Positions 16,499-25,004 of a stretch of DNA of 64,000 nt are shown here, piece by piece. Within the stretch, counting starts at the first letter, position 1; the number at the start of each line of letters is the position of its first letter. A model generated the notes under the pieces. The model had not been told where the DNA came from. It worked only from the letters and a program-made list of their open reading frames with translations, and did not search any database. The position numbers were made by a program, and so were the translations under genes. Source of the DNA: an uncultured Bacillota bacterium. Lineage in GTDB: Bacteria > Bacillota > Clostridia > Christensenellales > QAND01. The stretch covers positions 62,001 to 126,000 of the forward strand of contig CAJJKN010000003.1 in NCBI GenBank assembly GCA_905188085.1, given 5' to 3'.

Positions 16499-17941
16499 AT
16501 GCCGCTGTGTTCGTATGGGCAATCGCGTCCGCAAAACGACCGTACCCTGGTGGAAAATATTTTTATTCGTGAGTTTTTGCCCGCCGCGCCGGACGGGTTT
16601 GTTAAAGTATACCTTTACGGCCTTATGCAGTGCCAGACAAACGTCGGCGCCGGCTCTCTTTCCAGCTTTGCCCGCGATTTGGGCTGCAGCGAAACAGACG
16701 TGCAGGACGCTTTTTCCTATTGGCAGGAAAAAGGGCTGGTTGTCATACAGACAAAGCCGATGTTTGCCGTTTTTTATCAGAATGTAAAAAATGCGCTGCC
16801 GGAGGATGCCTCCGTGTATACCGACGCTGCCTACAATGCGCAGCTGCAAACCCTCTTTGCGCCCAAAATCGTAAACCCTGCCGAGCTTGTGCGCATTTAC
16901 GATTGGACGGATGTATTTTCCATCGAAAAAGAAGCCGTGCCGCTTTTGGTGCAATACGGGCAAAGCAAATTGAGCAATTTGGAAAAGGCCTCGGCCCGCC
17001 GGCAGGTAAGCTATATGGATAAAATTGCCCGCCAATGGAACGAACAGGGCGTGCGCACCGCAGAAGACGCCCGAGCCTGGCTGGATCTTCAGCAGCAGCA
17101 AGACAGCGGCCTGTTGTCCGTTTTGCAGCGGCTGGGGCTTCGGCGCAGCGCCACCGCGCCGGAGCGGGCGCTCTATGAAAAATGGCAGCAGCAGGGCTTT
17201 TCTTTAGAGGCCATTTTGGCCGCGGCGGACCGCACCGTTTCCGTCCGCAACCCCAGCTTTGATACCCTAGACGGCATTTTATCGGATTTTGATCAGCAGG
17301 GCGTTCACGAGGCCGCCTCCATTGAGGGCGATCAGTCCGCCGCGCTGTGCAAGGAAGTGTTGCAGGCCCTGGGCCTTTCCGGCGCCACGCCTTCCGCTTC
17401 TCAATTGGCCCATTACAGAGATTGGGCCGCCGGCGGCTATTCGCATGAATTGATCTTGCTGGCCTGCGAAAGATGCAAACAGCACAAAACCTTCCGCTTT
17501 GCCGATGTGGCCGCCACGCTGAAAGATTGGCGCGCGCATAAGCTGCGCGGTGTAAAATCCATCCGCAACTATGAAAAAAAGCGCTCGGCCCGTATGGATC
17601 TTATGCGCGAATGCTTTGCCCGCATGGGCGATTCGCGCCGCAAAGTAGACGAAACGGATCTTCTCTTGGCCGAAACCTGGCAAGAACAATGGCATATGCC
17701 GGAGGAAGTGATCTTCTATGCCGCGGAATGCAGCCACGGCGCCAAAAGCCCCTACCGCATGATCAAGCGGCTTTTGGAGGCCTGGCATATCCAAAAGATA
17801 GATTCCGTTTCCGCTGCGCGTGCCGCATTCAAAGCATCCTCCCCTTCCCAAGCTTTGGGCCAGCCGGCCAATCGCGCTTTGCAATACGATCAACGCTCTA
17901 CCGAAGAGCGAGGCGATCTAAACAGTTTAATTCAATATTAA
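16499..17941 (+). CDS. DnaD-domain replication-initiation protein
   Basis: A 480-residue protein with an N-terminal winged-helix-like region (LARDLGCSETDVQDAFSYWQEKGLV, near residues 60-85) and two DnaD/DnaB-like helical domains. The second ends with the motif VSYMDKIARQWNEQGVRTAEDARAWL repeated in style further on. DnaD proteins help load the replicative helicase at oriC and restarting forks. The ATG at 16499 is 8 bases after CGAGG; an upstream TTG at 16496 is possible. The next gene, a DnaC/DnaI-type loader, starts 10 bases later, the usual pairing. Confidence 0.82.
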   Translation: MPLCSYGQSRPQNDRTLVENIFIREFLPAAPDGFVKVYLYGLMQCQTNVGAGSLSSFARDLGCSETDVQDAFSYWQEKGLVVIQTKPMFAVFYQNVKNALPEDASVYTDAAYNAQLQTLFAPKIVNPAELVRIYDWTDVFSIEKEAVPLLVQYGQSKLSNLEKASARRQVSYMDKIARQWNEQGVRTAEDARAWLDLQQQQDSGLLSVLQRLGLRRSATAPERALYEKWQQQGFSLEAILAAADRTVSVRNPSFDTLDGILSDFDQQGVHEAASIEGDQSAALCKEVLQALGLSGATPSASQLAHYRDWAAGGYSHELILLACERCKQHKTFRFADVAATLKDWRAHKLRGVKSIRNYEKKRSARMDLMRECFARMGDSRRKVDETDLLLAETWQEQWHMPEEVIFYAAECSHGAKSPYRMIKRLLEAWHIQKIDSVSAARAAFKASSPSQALGQPANRALQYDQRSTEERGDLNSLIQY

Positions 17942-17951
17942 GGAGCACCGT

Positions 17952-18842
17952 ATGCGTTATTCATGGGATCTGCTTCAACCGCTGCGCGCAAAGCTGCCGG
18001 CCCTGGAGCAGGAATTTATGGGCTATTATAAGCGTCTGTCCGCCTCGGCCCTGGCCGCTGCCGACGGCGCCTCCATCGAAAAAGAAGAAGGCGAACGCCG
18101 GGCCTATGCCGCCGGGATGGAACAGCGCATCACCGAAATTTTGCTGGAAAACGGGCTGAACCCGGCCGATTATTGTCCGCATTACCGTTGTCCGCTTTGT
18201 AAGGATACCGGCTTTCGCATGGAGGGCAGCAAAAAAGTGCGCTGCACCTGCCAAATCGTCCGTCGGGCCGATCAGGCAAACGGCGCCTACGATTTCCCCA
18301 CGTTTGCGCAGTTTGATCTGTCCGTTTTCCCGGAAGGCGAACAGCGTGAAAGAATGCAGCGCCATAAAGACCGCCTATATGCCTATGCCGAGCAGTTTCC
18401 GCAAACCGAAAAGCAAAACTTTCTGCTGCTCGGCAAAACGGGGCTGGGCAAATCGTTTTTGCTGTCCTGTGTCTCTCAGGCGCTTCGGCAAAAGCAGGTG
18501 CCTGTTCGTTTTCTTACCGCCTATCAGCTTTCCCAGGCGTTTCGTGCCCAGCATTTCGGCGAAAAGGAAACCCTGTCCTCTTTGATCCGCGTTCCGTTTT
18601 TGGCCGTGGATGATTTGGGCACAGAGCCCATGCTGCGCAATATCACGCTGGAATATTTCAACACCCTGTTGGAAGAGCGCCTGCGCCAGGGCAAACATAC
18701 CGGCCTTGTTTCCAATTTAACGCCGGAGCAGCTGATGGCCCGCTACGGCGAGCGAATTGCTTCCCGCCTGCTTGGCAGCGGCCGGTGCGACGTGCTGGGT
18801 TTTTCCGGCCGGGATATCCGTCTTCATCCGCTTTCTTTATAA
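17952..18842 (+). CDS. DnaC/DnaI-type helicase loader (AAA+ ATPase)
   Basis: A 296-residue protein with an N-terminal zinc-binding region (CPLCKDTGF then CTCQ, about residues 80-105) and a C-terminal AAA+ module: Walker A GKTGLGKSF near residue 162 and Walker B FLAVDDLGTE near 217, plus a sensor/arginine-finger region SRLLGSGRC. It fits the loader that places the replicative DnaB helicase on DNA. The ATG follows AAGGAG at 17940-17945. It is sandwiched between the DnaD gene and the pentapeptide gene in one operon. Confidence 0.93.
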   Translation: MRYSWDLLQPLRAKLPALEQEFMGYYKRLSASALAAADGASIEKEEGERRAYAAGMEQRITEILLENGLNPADYCPHYRCPLCKDTGFRMEGSKKVRCTCQIVRRADQANGAYDFPTFAQFDLSVFPEGEQRERMQRHKDRLYAYAEQFPQTEKQNFLLLGKTGLGKSFLLSCVSQALRQKQVPVRFLTAYQLSQAFRAQHFGEKETLSSLIRVPFLAVDDLGTEPMLRNITLEYFNTLLEERLRQGKHTGLVSNLTPEQLMARYGERIASRLLGSGRCDVLGFSGRDIRLHPLSL

Positions 18843-18861
18843 TTTTAAGGAATGATTTTTT

Positions 18862-19521
18862 ATGCACTATGCGCCGCCGCGCCTGCCAAATGATATTTCC
18901 CCTCTTCCCAACGATCCGGCCCTTTTCATACAGGCCGCCCGGGAAGAGCGGTGTCTTTCTAACATCCTGGTTGAAAATGCGGATCTGTCCGGTTACGATC
19001 TTTCTTCGCTTTCCGTAAAGCAGGCAAAATTTATCCGCTGCCGGTTTGCCGGCTGTGATTTAACAAACCTGGATGGCCGGGACGTCGTCTTTTCCGCCTG
19101 TGATTTTTCCAACGCCCGGGCCGATCGGGCTTATTTTTCCCGCTGTTTGTTTGAAAACAGCAAAGCCGTTGGGCTGCATGCGCAGCAGACGCTTTGGCGG
19201 CAAACCGCTTTTTCGCACAGCTTATTTTCCTATGGCAATTTTGACCATGCCGGGTGGGACGGCATCCGCATTCTAAACAGCGATTTTTCCCATGCTTTTT
19301 TCACGTTTTGCACCTTTAAACAAGTCGAATGGAACGATGCGCTTTTAGTTGGCGTTTGCTTTGCCGGCAGCCCGCTTTCCGGCCAGGATTTTTCCCGCAG
19401 CCGGTTGTCTGCCGTAACGGTAAGCCAATATGCGCCGGAACTGTCCGGCGCCGCAGTCAGCCCGGCCCAGGCGCTGGAATTTTCCCGCCTGCTGGGGCTT
19501 ATTATCAAAAATCCGGGATAA
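18862..19521 (+). CDS. Pentapeptide repeat protein, Qnr-like
   Basis: A 219-residue protein built from A(D/N)LxF-type five-residue repeats, for example FAGCDL, FSACDF, FSRCLF, NSDF and CFAGSPL, which form a right-handed quadrilateral beta helix. Two features point to the Qnr family of DNA-gyrase-protecting proteins: the length (Qnr is about 218) and a C-terminal cap ending ALEFSRLLGLIIK, like the helix closing Qnr. It starts 19 bases after the helicase loader with TAAGGA before the ATG, and belongs to the same operon. Its role in replication or gyrase protection is inference. Confidence 0.75.
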   Translation: MHYAPPRLPNDISPLPNDPALFIQAAREERCLSNILVENADLSGYDLSSLSVKQAKFIRCRFAGCDLTNLDGRDVVFSACDFSNARADRAYFSRCLFENSKAVGLHAQQTLWRQTAFSHSLFSYGNFDHAGWDGIRILNSDFSHAFFTFCTFKQVEWNDALLVGVCFAGSPLSGQDFSRSRLSAVTVSQYAPELSGAAVSPAQALEFSRLLGLIIKNPG

Positions 19522-19551
19522 TTTTTGTTCCTGTTTGGTTCGTTTATACGA

Positions 19552-19557
19552 TATAAT
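19552..19557 (+). promoter_or_regulatory. Probable -10 element upstream of rbsK
   Basis: A TATAAT at 19552-19557 lies 47 bases before the rbsK start. No matching -35 at the usual distance, so only the -10 is supported. Confidence 0.35.
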
Positions 19558-19604
19558 ACAGACATACTTAAAACTCGACGAAATATCATTCCAGGAGGTT
19601 TTGT

Positions 19605-20537
19605 ATGCAAAAACATATTTTGGTTTTCGGCAGCTTTGTGGTAGACCTGATGAGCCGCAACCCTCACCTGCCCACGCCGGGCGAAACCGTGCTCGGCAGC
19701 TTTTTCAAAATGGGGCCTGGCGGCAAAGGCTTTAACCAGGGCGTGGCCGCCCATAAATCCGGCGGGAACGTTACCATGGTTACCAAAATCGGGCAGGATG
19801 CCTTTGGCGACGTGGCCCGCCGCACCATGGAACAGCTCGGTATGGACACCACCTATCTTTTGGTTTCCGAAACACACAGCACCGGCGCCGCGCAGGTATT
19901 GGTCGACGAAAACACCTCGCAAAACATGATCAGCGTTGTCAGCGGCGCATGCGCCACCATCACCGAAGAAGACATTGCCCGGCTGGAGCCGCTGATCGAA
20001 CAGTCTTCGTATTTGCTGATGCAGCTGGAAGTAAATCTAGAGGCAAACTGGCGCGTATTGGCCCTTGCTAAGCAACACGGCGTTACCACCATCCTAAACA
20101 CCGCCCCCGCCCAGAGTTTGCCGGATGAGATTTTATCTCAAATCGACATCGTTACCCCCAACGAGGTGGAGGCCGAAATGCTGACCGGCATTCCGGTGGA
20201 AAACGTAGAAAACGCCTACAAGGCCGCGCAGGTTTTCTTTGAAAAAGGGGTAAAAGCCGTTGTCATCACGCTTGGTTCGCGCGGCGTATATGTGGCAACG
20301 CCTGAAAAACAGCAGCTGTTGTCCGTGCCCAAAGTGGATGTGTTGGATACCACCGGCGCCGGCGACGCCTTTAACGGCGGGTTTGTTACCGCGCTGTCCG
20401 AAGGGAAAGACCTTTGGGAAGCGGCCCGTTTTGCCAATGCCCTGGCGTCTTTGTCCGTTCAGCGCATGGGCACCACCGCCTCCATGCCCACCCGTGCGGA
20501 AATCGATGAATTTTTGGCCGAGCATCCCGAAATGTAA
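19605..20537 (+). CDS. rbsK: Ribokinase
   Basis: A 310-residue PfkB-family kinase that phosphorylates D-ribose to ribose 5-phosphate. The sugar-binding segment GPGGKGFNQGVAA is near residue 38, and the catalytic anion-hole motif DTTGAGDAFNGGF near residue 248, matching ribokinase rather than other PfkB kinases. The ATG at 19605 follows CCAGGAGG. deoC begins 45 bases downstream with its own ribosome site, so the pair likely serves ribose and deoxyribose salvage into the pentose phosphate route. Confidence 0.93.
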   Translation: MQKHILVFGSFVVDLMSRNPHLPTPGETVLGSFFKMGPGGKGFNQGVAAHKSGGNVTMVTKIGQDAFGDVARRTMEQLGMDTTYLLVSETHSTGAAQVLVDENTSQNMISVVSGACATITEEDIARLEPLIEQSSYLLMQLEVNLEANWRVLALAKQHGVTTILNTAPAQSLPDEILSQIDIVTPNEVEAEMLTGIPVENVENAYKAAQVFFEKGVKAVVITLGSRGVYVATPEKQQLLSVPKVDVLDTTGAGDAFNGGFVTALSEGKDLWEAARFANALASLSVQRMGTTASMPTRAEIDEFLAEHPEM

Positions 20538-20582
20538 CGCCTTGCTTTTCTCCATTCATCAGCATCGGAAAGGAAGTTTCAT

Positions 20583-21233
20583 ATGAATTTAGCCCGTTAT
20601 ATCGACCATACCATTTTAAAAGCAGAAGCCACCAAGGCGGATGTGGAAACCCTGTGCCGGGAAGCCAAAACCTATCATTTTGCCTCCGTGTGTATCAACA
20701 CCTGCTATGTGCCGCTGGCCGCCTCCCTTCTAAAGGACAGCGACGTAAAAGTCTGCTGCACGGTCGGTTTCCCGCTGGGCGCCATGGCTACTAAATCCAA
20801 AGCCTTTGAAGCGGCTACGGCCGTGGCCGACGGCGCGCAGGAAGTGGATATGGTGTTGAATATCGGCGCTATGCGTGCCGGAGATTATGACTATGTGAAA
20901 CAAGATATTCATGCCGTGGTGGAGGCCTGCCACCCCAAAGCCCAGGTAAAAGTGATTTTGGAAACCTGCCTGCTTACGGAGGAGCAAATCATAAAAGCCT
21001 GCGAACTGTGCGTAGCTGCGGGCGCGGATTTTGTAAAAACCTCCACTGGCTTTTCCACAAAAGGCGCCACGGTAGAGCATGTGGCGCTGATGAAGCGCGC
21101 CGTGGGCGATAAAGCCAAAGTGAAAGCCGCAGGCGGCATCCGCACCTATGAAGACGCCATGGCCATGATCAACGCCGGAGCGGACCGCATCGGTGCCAGC
21201 GCCGGCATTGCCATTGTGGAAAGCGCCAAATAA
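20583..21233 (+). CDS. deoC: Deoxyribose-phosphate aldolase
   Basis: A 216-residue TIM-barrel aldolase (class I, Schiff base) that splits 2-deoxyribose 5-phosphate to acetaldehyde and glyceraldehyde 3-phosphate. The active lysine lies in VKTSTGFS (near residue 148), the second lysine in KAAGGIR (near 178), and DMVLNIGA near 91 holds the acidic residue that activates them. The ATG at 20583 follows AAGGAAG. It is the second gene of the rbsK-deoC unit and ends before a clear terminator. Confidence 0.96.
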   Translation: MNLARYIDHTILKAEATKADVETLCREAKTYHFASVCINTCYVPLAASLLKDSDVKVCCTVGFPLGAMATKSKAFEAATAVADGAQEVDMVLNIGAMRAGDYDYVKQDIHAVVEACHPKAQVKVILETCLLTEEQIIKACELCVAAGADFVKTSTGFSTKGATVEHVALMKRAVGDKAKVKAAGGIRTYEDAMAMINAGADRIGASAGIAIVESAK

Positions 21234-21243
21234 TTGTCCTTAT

Positions 21244-21273
21244 GAAAAAAGAGCCGATTTGGCTCTTTTTTGC
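21244..21273. terminator. Bidirectional terminator after deoC
   Basis: AAAAAAGAGCC-GATTT-GGCTCTTTTTT forms a strong stem with A- and T-runs on the two sides. It can end deoC on the plus strand and ydcF-like on the minus strand. Confidence 0.85.
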
Positions 21274-21372
21274 ATTCTCGCTGTTTTCTTTGTGCCACAG
21301 CTCTTTTTTTCTATCGCTTTAGAAAATTATATTTCGTTTGCAAAGCATATTTCCGGCGCTCTCCGTCTTTTT

Positions 21373-21969
21373 TTATCCGTTGGATAGCCCCAGCCCGTAT
21401 TTGATCCAGCTTAGGCATTCGCGCACGCGGGAAAACCAAGTGCCCGGCCAATCGCTTTTGGCGCGGCTGGTTGTAATGCAAAGCCCTTCCTGCTCTGCCA
21501 GCATGCGGGCACGCGCCATATGGTAATCCGCCGTCACAAGGATGGCGGTCTGCATGCCGTTTTCCTGCAAAATCCGCTTGGCAAATCGCAGATTCTCCCG
21601 CGTATTTTTGCTGTCCGGCTCTGTTAAAATATCCGCTTCCGGCACCCCGGCATTCATCAAATACCCTTTCATTGCCACGGCCTCTGCCACGGTTTCATCG
21701 TCGCCTTTGCCGCCGCAAACTAAAATTTTGGGTGCCATGCCCTGGTCATACAATGTTTTGGCCTGTTCCAGCCTGGCCCGAAGCGCGCGGCTGGGCGTCA
21801 TGCCTCGCGTTTTTGCGCCCAGCACGATGATACAGTCCGATGCTTGGGCGTTGTCCTCTTCGCCGCTTTTTATCCATACAATCAAATACAAAACGCAAAA
21901 CGCCGCCAACAGCAGGCCCGCAATGCCTATGCAAATCCAACGCCCTTTTCCTCGCCAAAATGCACTCAA
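21373..21969 (-). CDS. YdcF-like (ElyC/SanA) membrane-anchored protein
   Basis: A 198-residue protein with an N-terminal membrane anchor (WICIGIAGLLLAAFCVLYLIV) and a DUF218 domain: VLGA, VCGGKGDDETVAEA and VTADYHMARARML, the pattern of ElyC/SanA/YdcF proteins linked to cell-envelope upkeep. The start is TTG at 21969, whose TTGA overlaps the radC stop; GGAGGA lies 6 bases upstream. It is therefore coupled to radC. The reaction is not established for this family. Confidence 0.85.
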   Translation of the reverse strand: MSAFWRGKGRWICIGIAGLLLAAFCVLYLIVWIKSGEEDNAQASDCIIVLGAKTRGMTPSRALRARLEQAKTLYDQGMAPKILVCGGKGDDETVAEAVAMKGYLMNAGVPEADILTEPDSKNTRENLRFAKRILQENGMQTAILVTADYHMARARMLAEQEGLCITTSRAKSDWPGTWFSRVRECLSWIKYGLGLSNG

Positions 21970-22697
21970 TATTCGTCCTCCGCCGCATACATCAGTGTAT
22001 TGGTTTTCAGTTGTCTTGTCTGCCCCACGTCGTTTTTCATAAAGCTGAAATATCCGTTGGCGCCGATGATCAGATGATCCAAAAGCGCCACCTCTATGCT
22101 TTCCAGCGCCTGCATAATCTTGCGCGTTAAATCAATATCGCTGGTCGTAGGCCGCAGCGAACCGGATGGATGGTTATGCATCAGCAGCACGTTTTTGGCC
22201 TGCACGCTCAGCGCCGCGCGAATGATCTCCCTGTTGCCGATGGGCACTTTGTCTATCGTGCCCTCCGCCATTTTCACTGCCTGAATCAGCCGGCATTTTA
22301 CATCCAGGCAAAGCAGATACAGCGTTTCCACCCGGCAATCCGCAAACAGCGCCTGCCCATATTCGCCGGCCTTGGCCAAGGTGTTCAGCAGCGGCTTTTC
22401 CCCGGTTTTGCTCAATAAATATCGTTTTGTCATGGAGGGAAACAGCGTCAGCAGCGTGGCGGCGTTTTCGCCTACGCCTTCCACCCGCATCAAATCCTGA
22501 TAGCCGGCATCGAGCACACCGGAAAGCGAACCAAACGTCTGGATCAACCGGTGCGCGGTTTGGTTTGTATTCACCCGCGGGATGGCATAGGTCAGCATAA
22601 GCTCCAGCACCTCATGCTCTGCCAGGCCCTCCAGCCCGGTGCGGCGCGCCTTGTCTCTCAGCCGTTTTCTGTGCCCGCTGTGGTCGTTTTGACTCAT
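21966..22697 (-). CDS. radC: RadC-family JAB-domain protein
   Basis: A 243-residue protein with an N-terminal helix-hairpin-helix (VEGVGENAATLL, near residue 70) and a C-terminal JAB/JAMM domain carrying HNHPSGSLRPTTSDIDL near residue 175, the zinc-ligand pattern. RadC is widely listed as a repair protein, but its role in repair is not supported by later work, so function is best left open. The ATG at 22697 has AAGGGAG upstream. It is first in a two-gene unit with the ydcF-like gene. Confidence 0.93.
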   Translation of the reverse strand: MSQNDHSGHRKRLRDKARRTGLEGLAEHEVLELMLTYAIPRVNTNQTAHRLIQTFGSLSGVLDAGYQDLMRVEGVGENAATLLTLFPSMTKRYLLSKTGEKPLLNTLAKAGEYGQALFADCRVETLYLLCLDVKCRLIQAVKMAEGTIDKVPIGNREIIRAALSVQAKNVLLMHNHPSGSLRPTTSDIDLTRKIMQALESIEVALLDHLIIGANGYFSFMKNDVGQTRQLKTNTLMYAAEDEY

Positions 22698-22834
22698 CGC
22701 ATGTGCTCCCTTCCCTCAATATCCCTATTTTACCATCATTCGGTGTTTTTCGCCATTTGTATTACGCCGTATCCGTTGACGGACGAAAGTTTACAAAGTA
22801 TCATACCGGTATAGAAAGAAAAGAGGGATGCAAA

Positions 22835-24241
22835 ATGTCTATCAACCAAGCCATTGACGCACGCAAAGAGGAAATGGTGTCCCAGCTTTGCCGTTTGATT
22901 GCCATGCCCAGCCTGGAGGAAGCTCCGCAGCCCGGCAAGCCCTTTGGCGCGCCGCTATATGATTGTTTGGAATCTGCGCTGGCGCTGGCCCGCTCGCTCG
23001 GATTTTCCGTCTGCAAAAATGTGGACGGCTATGCCGGCTATGTTGAAATGGGCCAAGGCGAAGAGGAAATCGGCATTTTGGCACATCTGGATGTTGTGCC
23101 GCCGGGCGACGGTTGGTCTTTGCCTCCCTTTCAAGGCACACTGCGCGACGGCAGAATCTACGGGCGTGGCAGCCAGGATAACAAAGGCGGCGTCATCGCC
23201 TCTCTATACGCCATGTGCGCGCTGCTGCCGCTGGCGCATTCTTTCAAACGGCGCGTCCGCCTGATTTTAGGATGCAGCGAAGAAACCGGAATGACCTGTA
23301 TCGACCATTATCTGCAATGCTATCCCATGCCGGATTACGGCTTTTCGCCGGACGGCAGCTATCCTTTAATCAATACCGAAAAAGGCATTCAGGATGTGCA
23401 TGGCACATGCGCTGTGCCCCTTTCCGCAGAAGGGCTGCGCATTGTCTCCCTCCAAGCCGGCGATCGGCCCAATGTAATCCCCGGCAAAGCCACGGCCGTT
23501 TTGTTTGCGCCGGAGCCTGCGGATTTACAGGCCGCCTTTAGCGCCTATCAAGCCGCCCATCCGGAATCGGAGCGTATGCAGCTAAATTTTCAGGATCATT
23601 TGGCCACGCTTACCTGCCTGGGCATTGTGGGCCATGCCTCCACCCCGGAACAGGGGCGCAATGCCGCCGGGCTTTTGCTCTCCGTTCTTGCCGCGCTTCC
23701 CCTAGTGCAGGCGCCCATGGAAAACGCCGTGCGCGCCCTTTCCCGCCTGGTCGGCGATACCTACGACGGCGCGCCGCTCGGCATTGCCTGCCAAGACGAA
23801 ATTTCCGGCGCGCTTACCTGTAATCTTGGGCTGCTGCATGCCGATGAAAACGGCCTGCGTTTCACTTTGGATATTCGCTATCCCCTGTGTATGACCCAGC
23901 AAACCCTGATTTCCACCATTACCAAAGCGTTTGCCGGCACGGATTTTGTCATCGCCGGCGGCCACGGGTATCCGCCGCATCATGTGGAGGAAGATTCCCC
24001 GCTGGTGCAAACCCTTTTGCGCGTCTATGCCGAACAAACCGGGCTGCCTGCCTACTGCATGGCCATCGGCGGCGGCACCTACGCCCGCAAACTGCCCGGG
24101 CGCGCCGTTGCGTTCGGGATGGAATTTCCCGGCCAGCCCGCCACCGCGCATATGGCGGATGAATATATGGATGTAAAGGAACTGGTGCTCAACGCCAAAA
24201 TCATTGCCCACGCCATTTACGCTCTTGCCACGGAAAATTAA
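22835..24241 (+). CDS. pepV: M20 family dipeptidase, PepV type
   Basis: A 468-residue di-zinc peptidase of the length typical for PepV (about 470). Metal ligands are visible in HLDVVPPGDGW (His), GRGSQDNKGG (Asp) and CSEETGM (catalytic Glu pair), and GGGTYARKLPG matches the C-terminal metal-contacting segment of PepV. It cleaves dipeptides including Xaa-His and beta-Ala-dipeptides in the cytosol. The ATG at 22835 has AGAGGGA upstream; the longer frame to 22703 has no ribosome site. Confidence 0.9.
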   Translation: MSINQAIDARKEEMVSQLCRLIAMPSLEEAPQPGKPFGAPLYDCLESALALARSLGFSVCKNVDGYAGYVEMGQGEEEIGILAHLDVVPPGDGWSLPPFQGTLRDGRIYGRGSQDNKGGVIASLYAMCALLPLAHSFKRRVRLILGCSEETGMTCIDHYLQCYPMPDYGFSPDGSYPLINTEKGIQDVHGTCAVPLSAEGLRIVSLQAGDRPNVIPGKATAVLFAPEPADLQAAFSAYQAAHPESERMQLNFQDHLATLTCLGIVGHASTPEQGRNAAGLLLSVLAALPLVQAPMENAVRALSRLVGDTYDGAPLGIACQDEISGALTCNLGLLHADENGLRFTLDIRYPLCMTQQTLISTITKAFAGTDFVIAGGHGYPPHHVEEDSPLVQTLLRVYAEQTGLPAYCMAIGGGTYARKLPGRAVAFGMEFPGQPATAHMADEYMDVKELVLNAKIIAHAIYALATEN

Positions 24242-24260
24242 GGGATTTTTCCCTTTTTTC
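24240..24260 (+). terminator. Short terminator after pepV
   Basis: AAGGGA-TTTT-TCCCTT with a T-run (six-pair stem), overlapping the pepV stop codon. Confidence 0.6.
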
Positions 24261-24301
24261 CGTGATTGTTGGCCAAATAAAGAAAACTTGCAATCATTGG
24301 A

Positions 24302-24330
24302 TTGACTTTTTTGTGAATTTTTGGTATAGT
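24302..24330 (+). promoter_or_regulatory. Strong sigma-A promoter for the tRNA-Ser pair
   Basis: TTGACT (24302-24307) and TATAGT (24325-24330) are separated by 17 bases and lie 17 bases before the first tRNA. Confidence 0.85.
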
Positions 24331-24338
24331 TTCAGGGC

Positions 24339-24450
24339 ATTCTATTGGAGAGATGTCCGAGTGGTTTATGGAGCTGGTCTTGAAAACCAGTGATGCCGTG
24401 AGGCACCGGGGGTTCAAATCCCTCTCTCTCCGCCAGCATTCCAATAGAAT
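24339..24450 (+). repeat. Perfect 11-base inverted repeat flanking tRNA-Ser(UGA)
   Basis: ATTCTATTGGA (24339-24349) is the exact reverse complement of TCCAATAGAAT (24440-24450). The first arm runs into the start of the mature tRNA; the second lies five bases past CCA. Leader and trailer of the precursor can pair. Confidence 0.85.
24347..24435 (+). tRNA. tRNA-Ser (anticodon UGA)
   Basis: An 89-base tRNA with a long variable arm, as expected for serine. The acceptor stem pairs GGAGAGA with TCTCTCC, and CCA is encoded. The anticodon stem CTGGT/ACCAG encloses CTTGAAA, giving anticodon TGA (24381-24383), which reads UCA codons. It lies first in a two-gene tRNA unit. Confidence 0.95.
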
Positions 24451-24460
24451 TATACAGCCT

Positions 24461-24554
24461 GGAGAAGTACCCAAGTTTGGCTGAAGGGGCTCCCCTGCTA
24501 AGGGAGTAGGTCGGGTGTACCGGCGCGAGGGTTCGAATCCCTCCTTCTCCGCCA
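24461..24554 (+). tRNA. tRNA-Ser (anticodon GCU)
   Basis: A 94-base serine tRNA with a long variable arm and encoded CCA. The acceptor stem pairs GGAGAAG with CTTCTCC, and the anticodon stem CTCCC/GGGAG encloses CTGCTAA, giving GCT (24497-24499), which reads AGC/AGU. It starts 25 bases after the first tRNA. Confidence 0.95.
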
Positions 24555-24558
24555 AAAT

Positions 24559-24590
24559 GCCTGAAAACCGCGTGTTTTCGGGCTTTTTTG
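24559..24590 (+). terminator. Terminator of the tRNA unit
   Basis: GCCTGAAAAC (24559-24568) pairs with GTTTTCGGGC (24574-24583) with one wobble, followed by TTTTTT. Confidence 0.85.
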
Positions 24591-25004
24591 TTGCCTTTTA
24601 ACCTCCCGTCCCGCCCGTGCCGGAAAAATAAAATGGCTTAAAATAGGAAAAAATGGGTTCCTATTACGCCCCTATTCCGCCCGGTGTTTCTCCTCTGGCT
24701 CGTCCTATTTATAGCCCATTTTGTTTGTTAAATTTTATACAGAATAAGCCTGCAAGGCAAAATATACCCGGCCTTTGGGTATCTTTGTTCTAATCGGTCA
24801 ATCCACTTTTGGGGGGATTTACCAATGCCTTATACACATTCCCCGCTCAATCCTACGATCGCATCCTCTTTCAGATACATATTTGCATCTTTCTCTAGGA
24901 AGGCAAGCGCGCTTTATGGCATAATATACTTATAAATTCTTGTATTTGTTTTATGATTAAACTCGGCGCCCCTTGATTGGCGAAACCGGAAAGGAGGGAC
25001 CTCC
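24591..25004 (+). other. 414-base structured gap upstream of the WYL pair
   Basis: No gene is seen. AATAGG (24642-24647) can pair with any of three CCTATT copies (24660-24665, about 24671 and about 24704), and AAAATGGG (24650-24657) can pair with CCCATTTT (24715-24722). A terminator-like stem ATACCC-GGCCTTT-GGGTAT lies at 24764-24782. A TATA-rich segment near 24920 (CATAATATACTTATAAA) may include the promoter of the WYL pair; no clean -35 is visible. Confidence 0.4.

Noticed and set aside
24461..24600. Integration site (attB) at the 3' end of tRNA-Ser(GCU)
   Set aside because: No second copy of the tRNA 3' end and no integrase occurs in the window, so there is no evidence of an element here.
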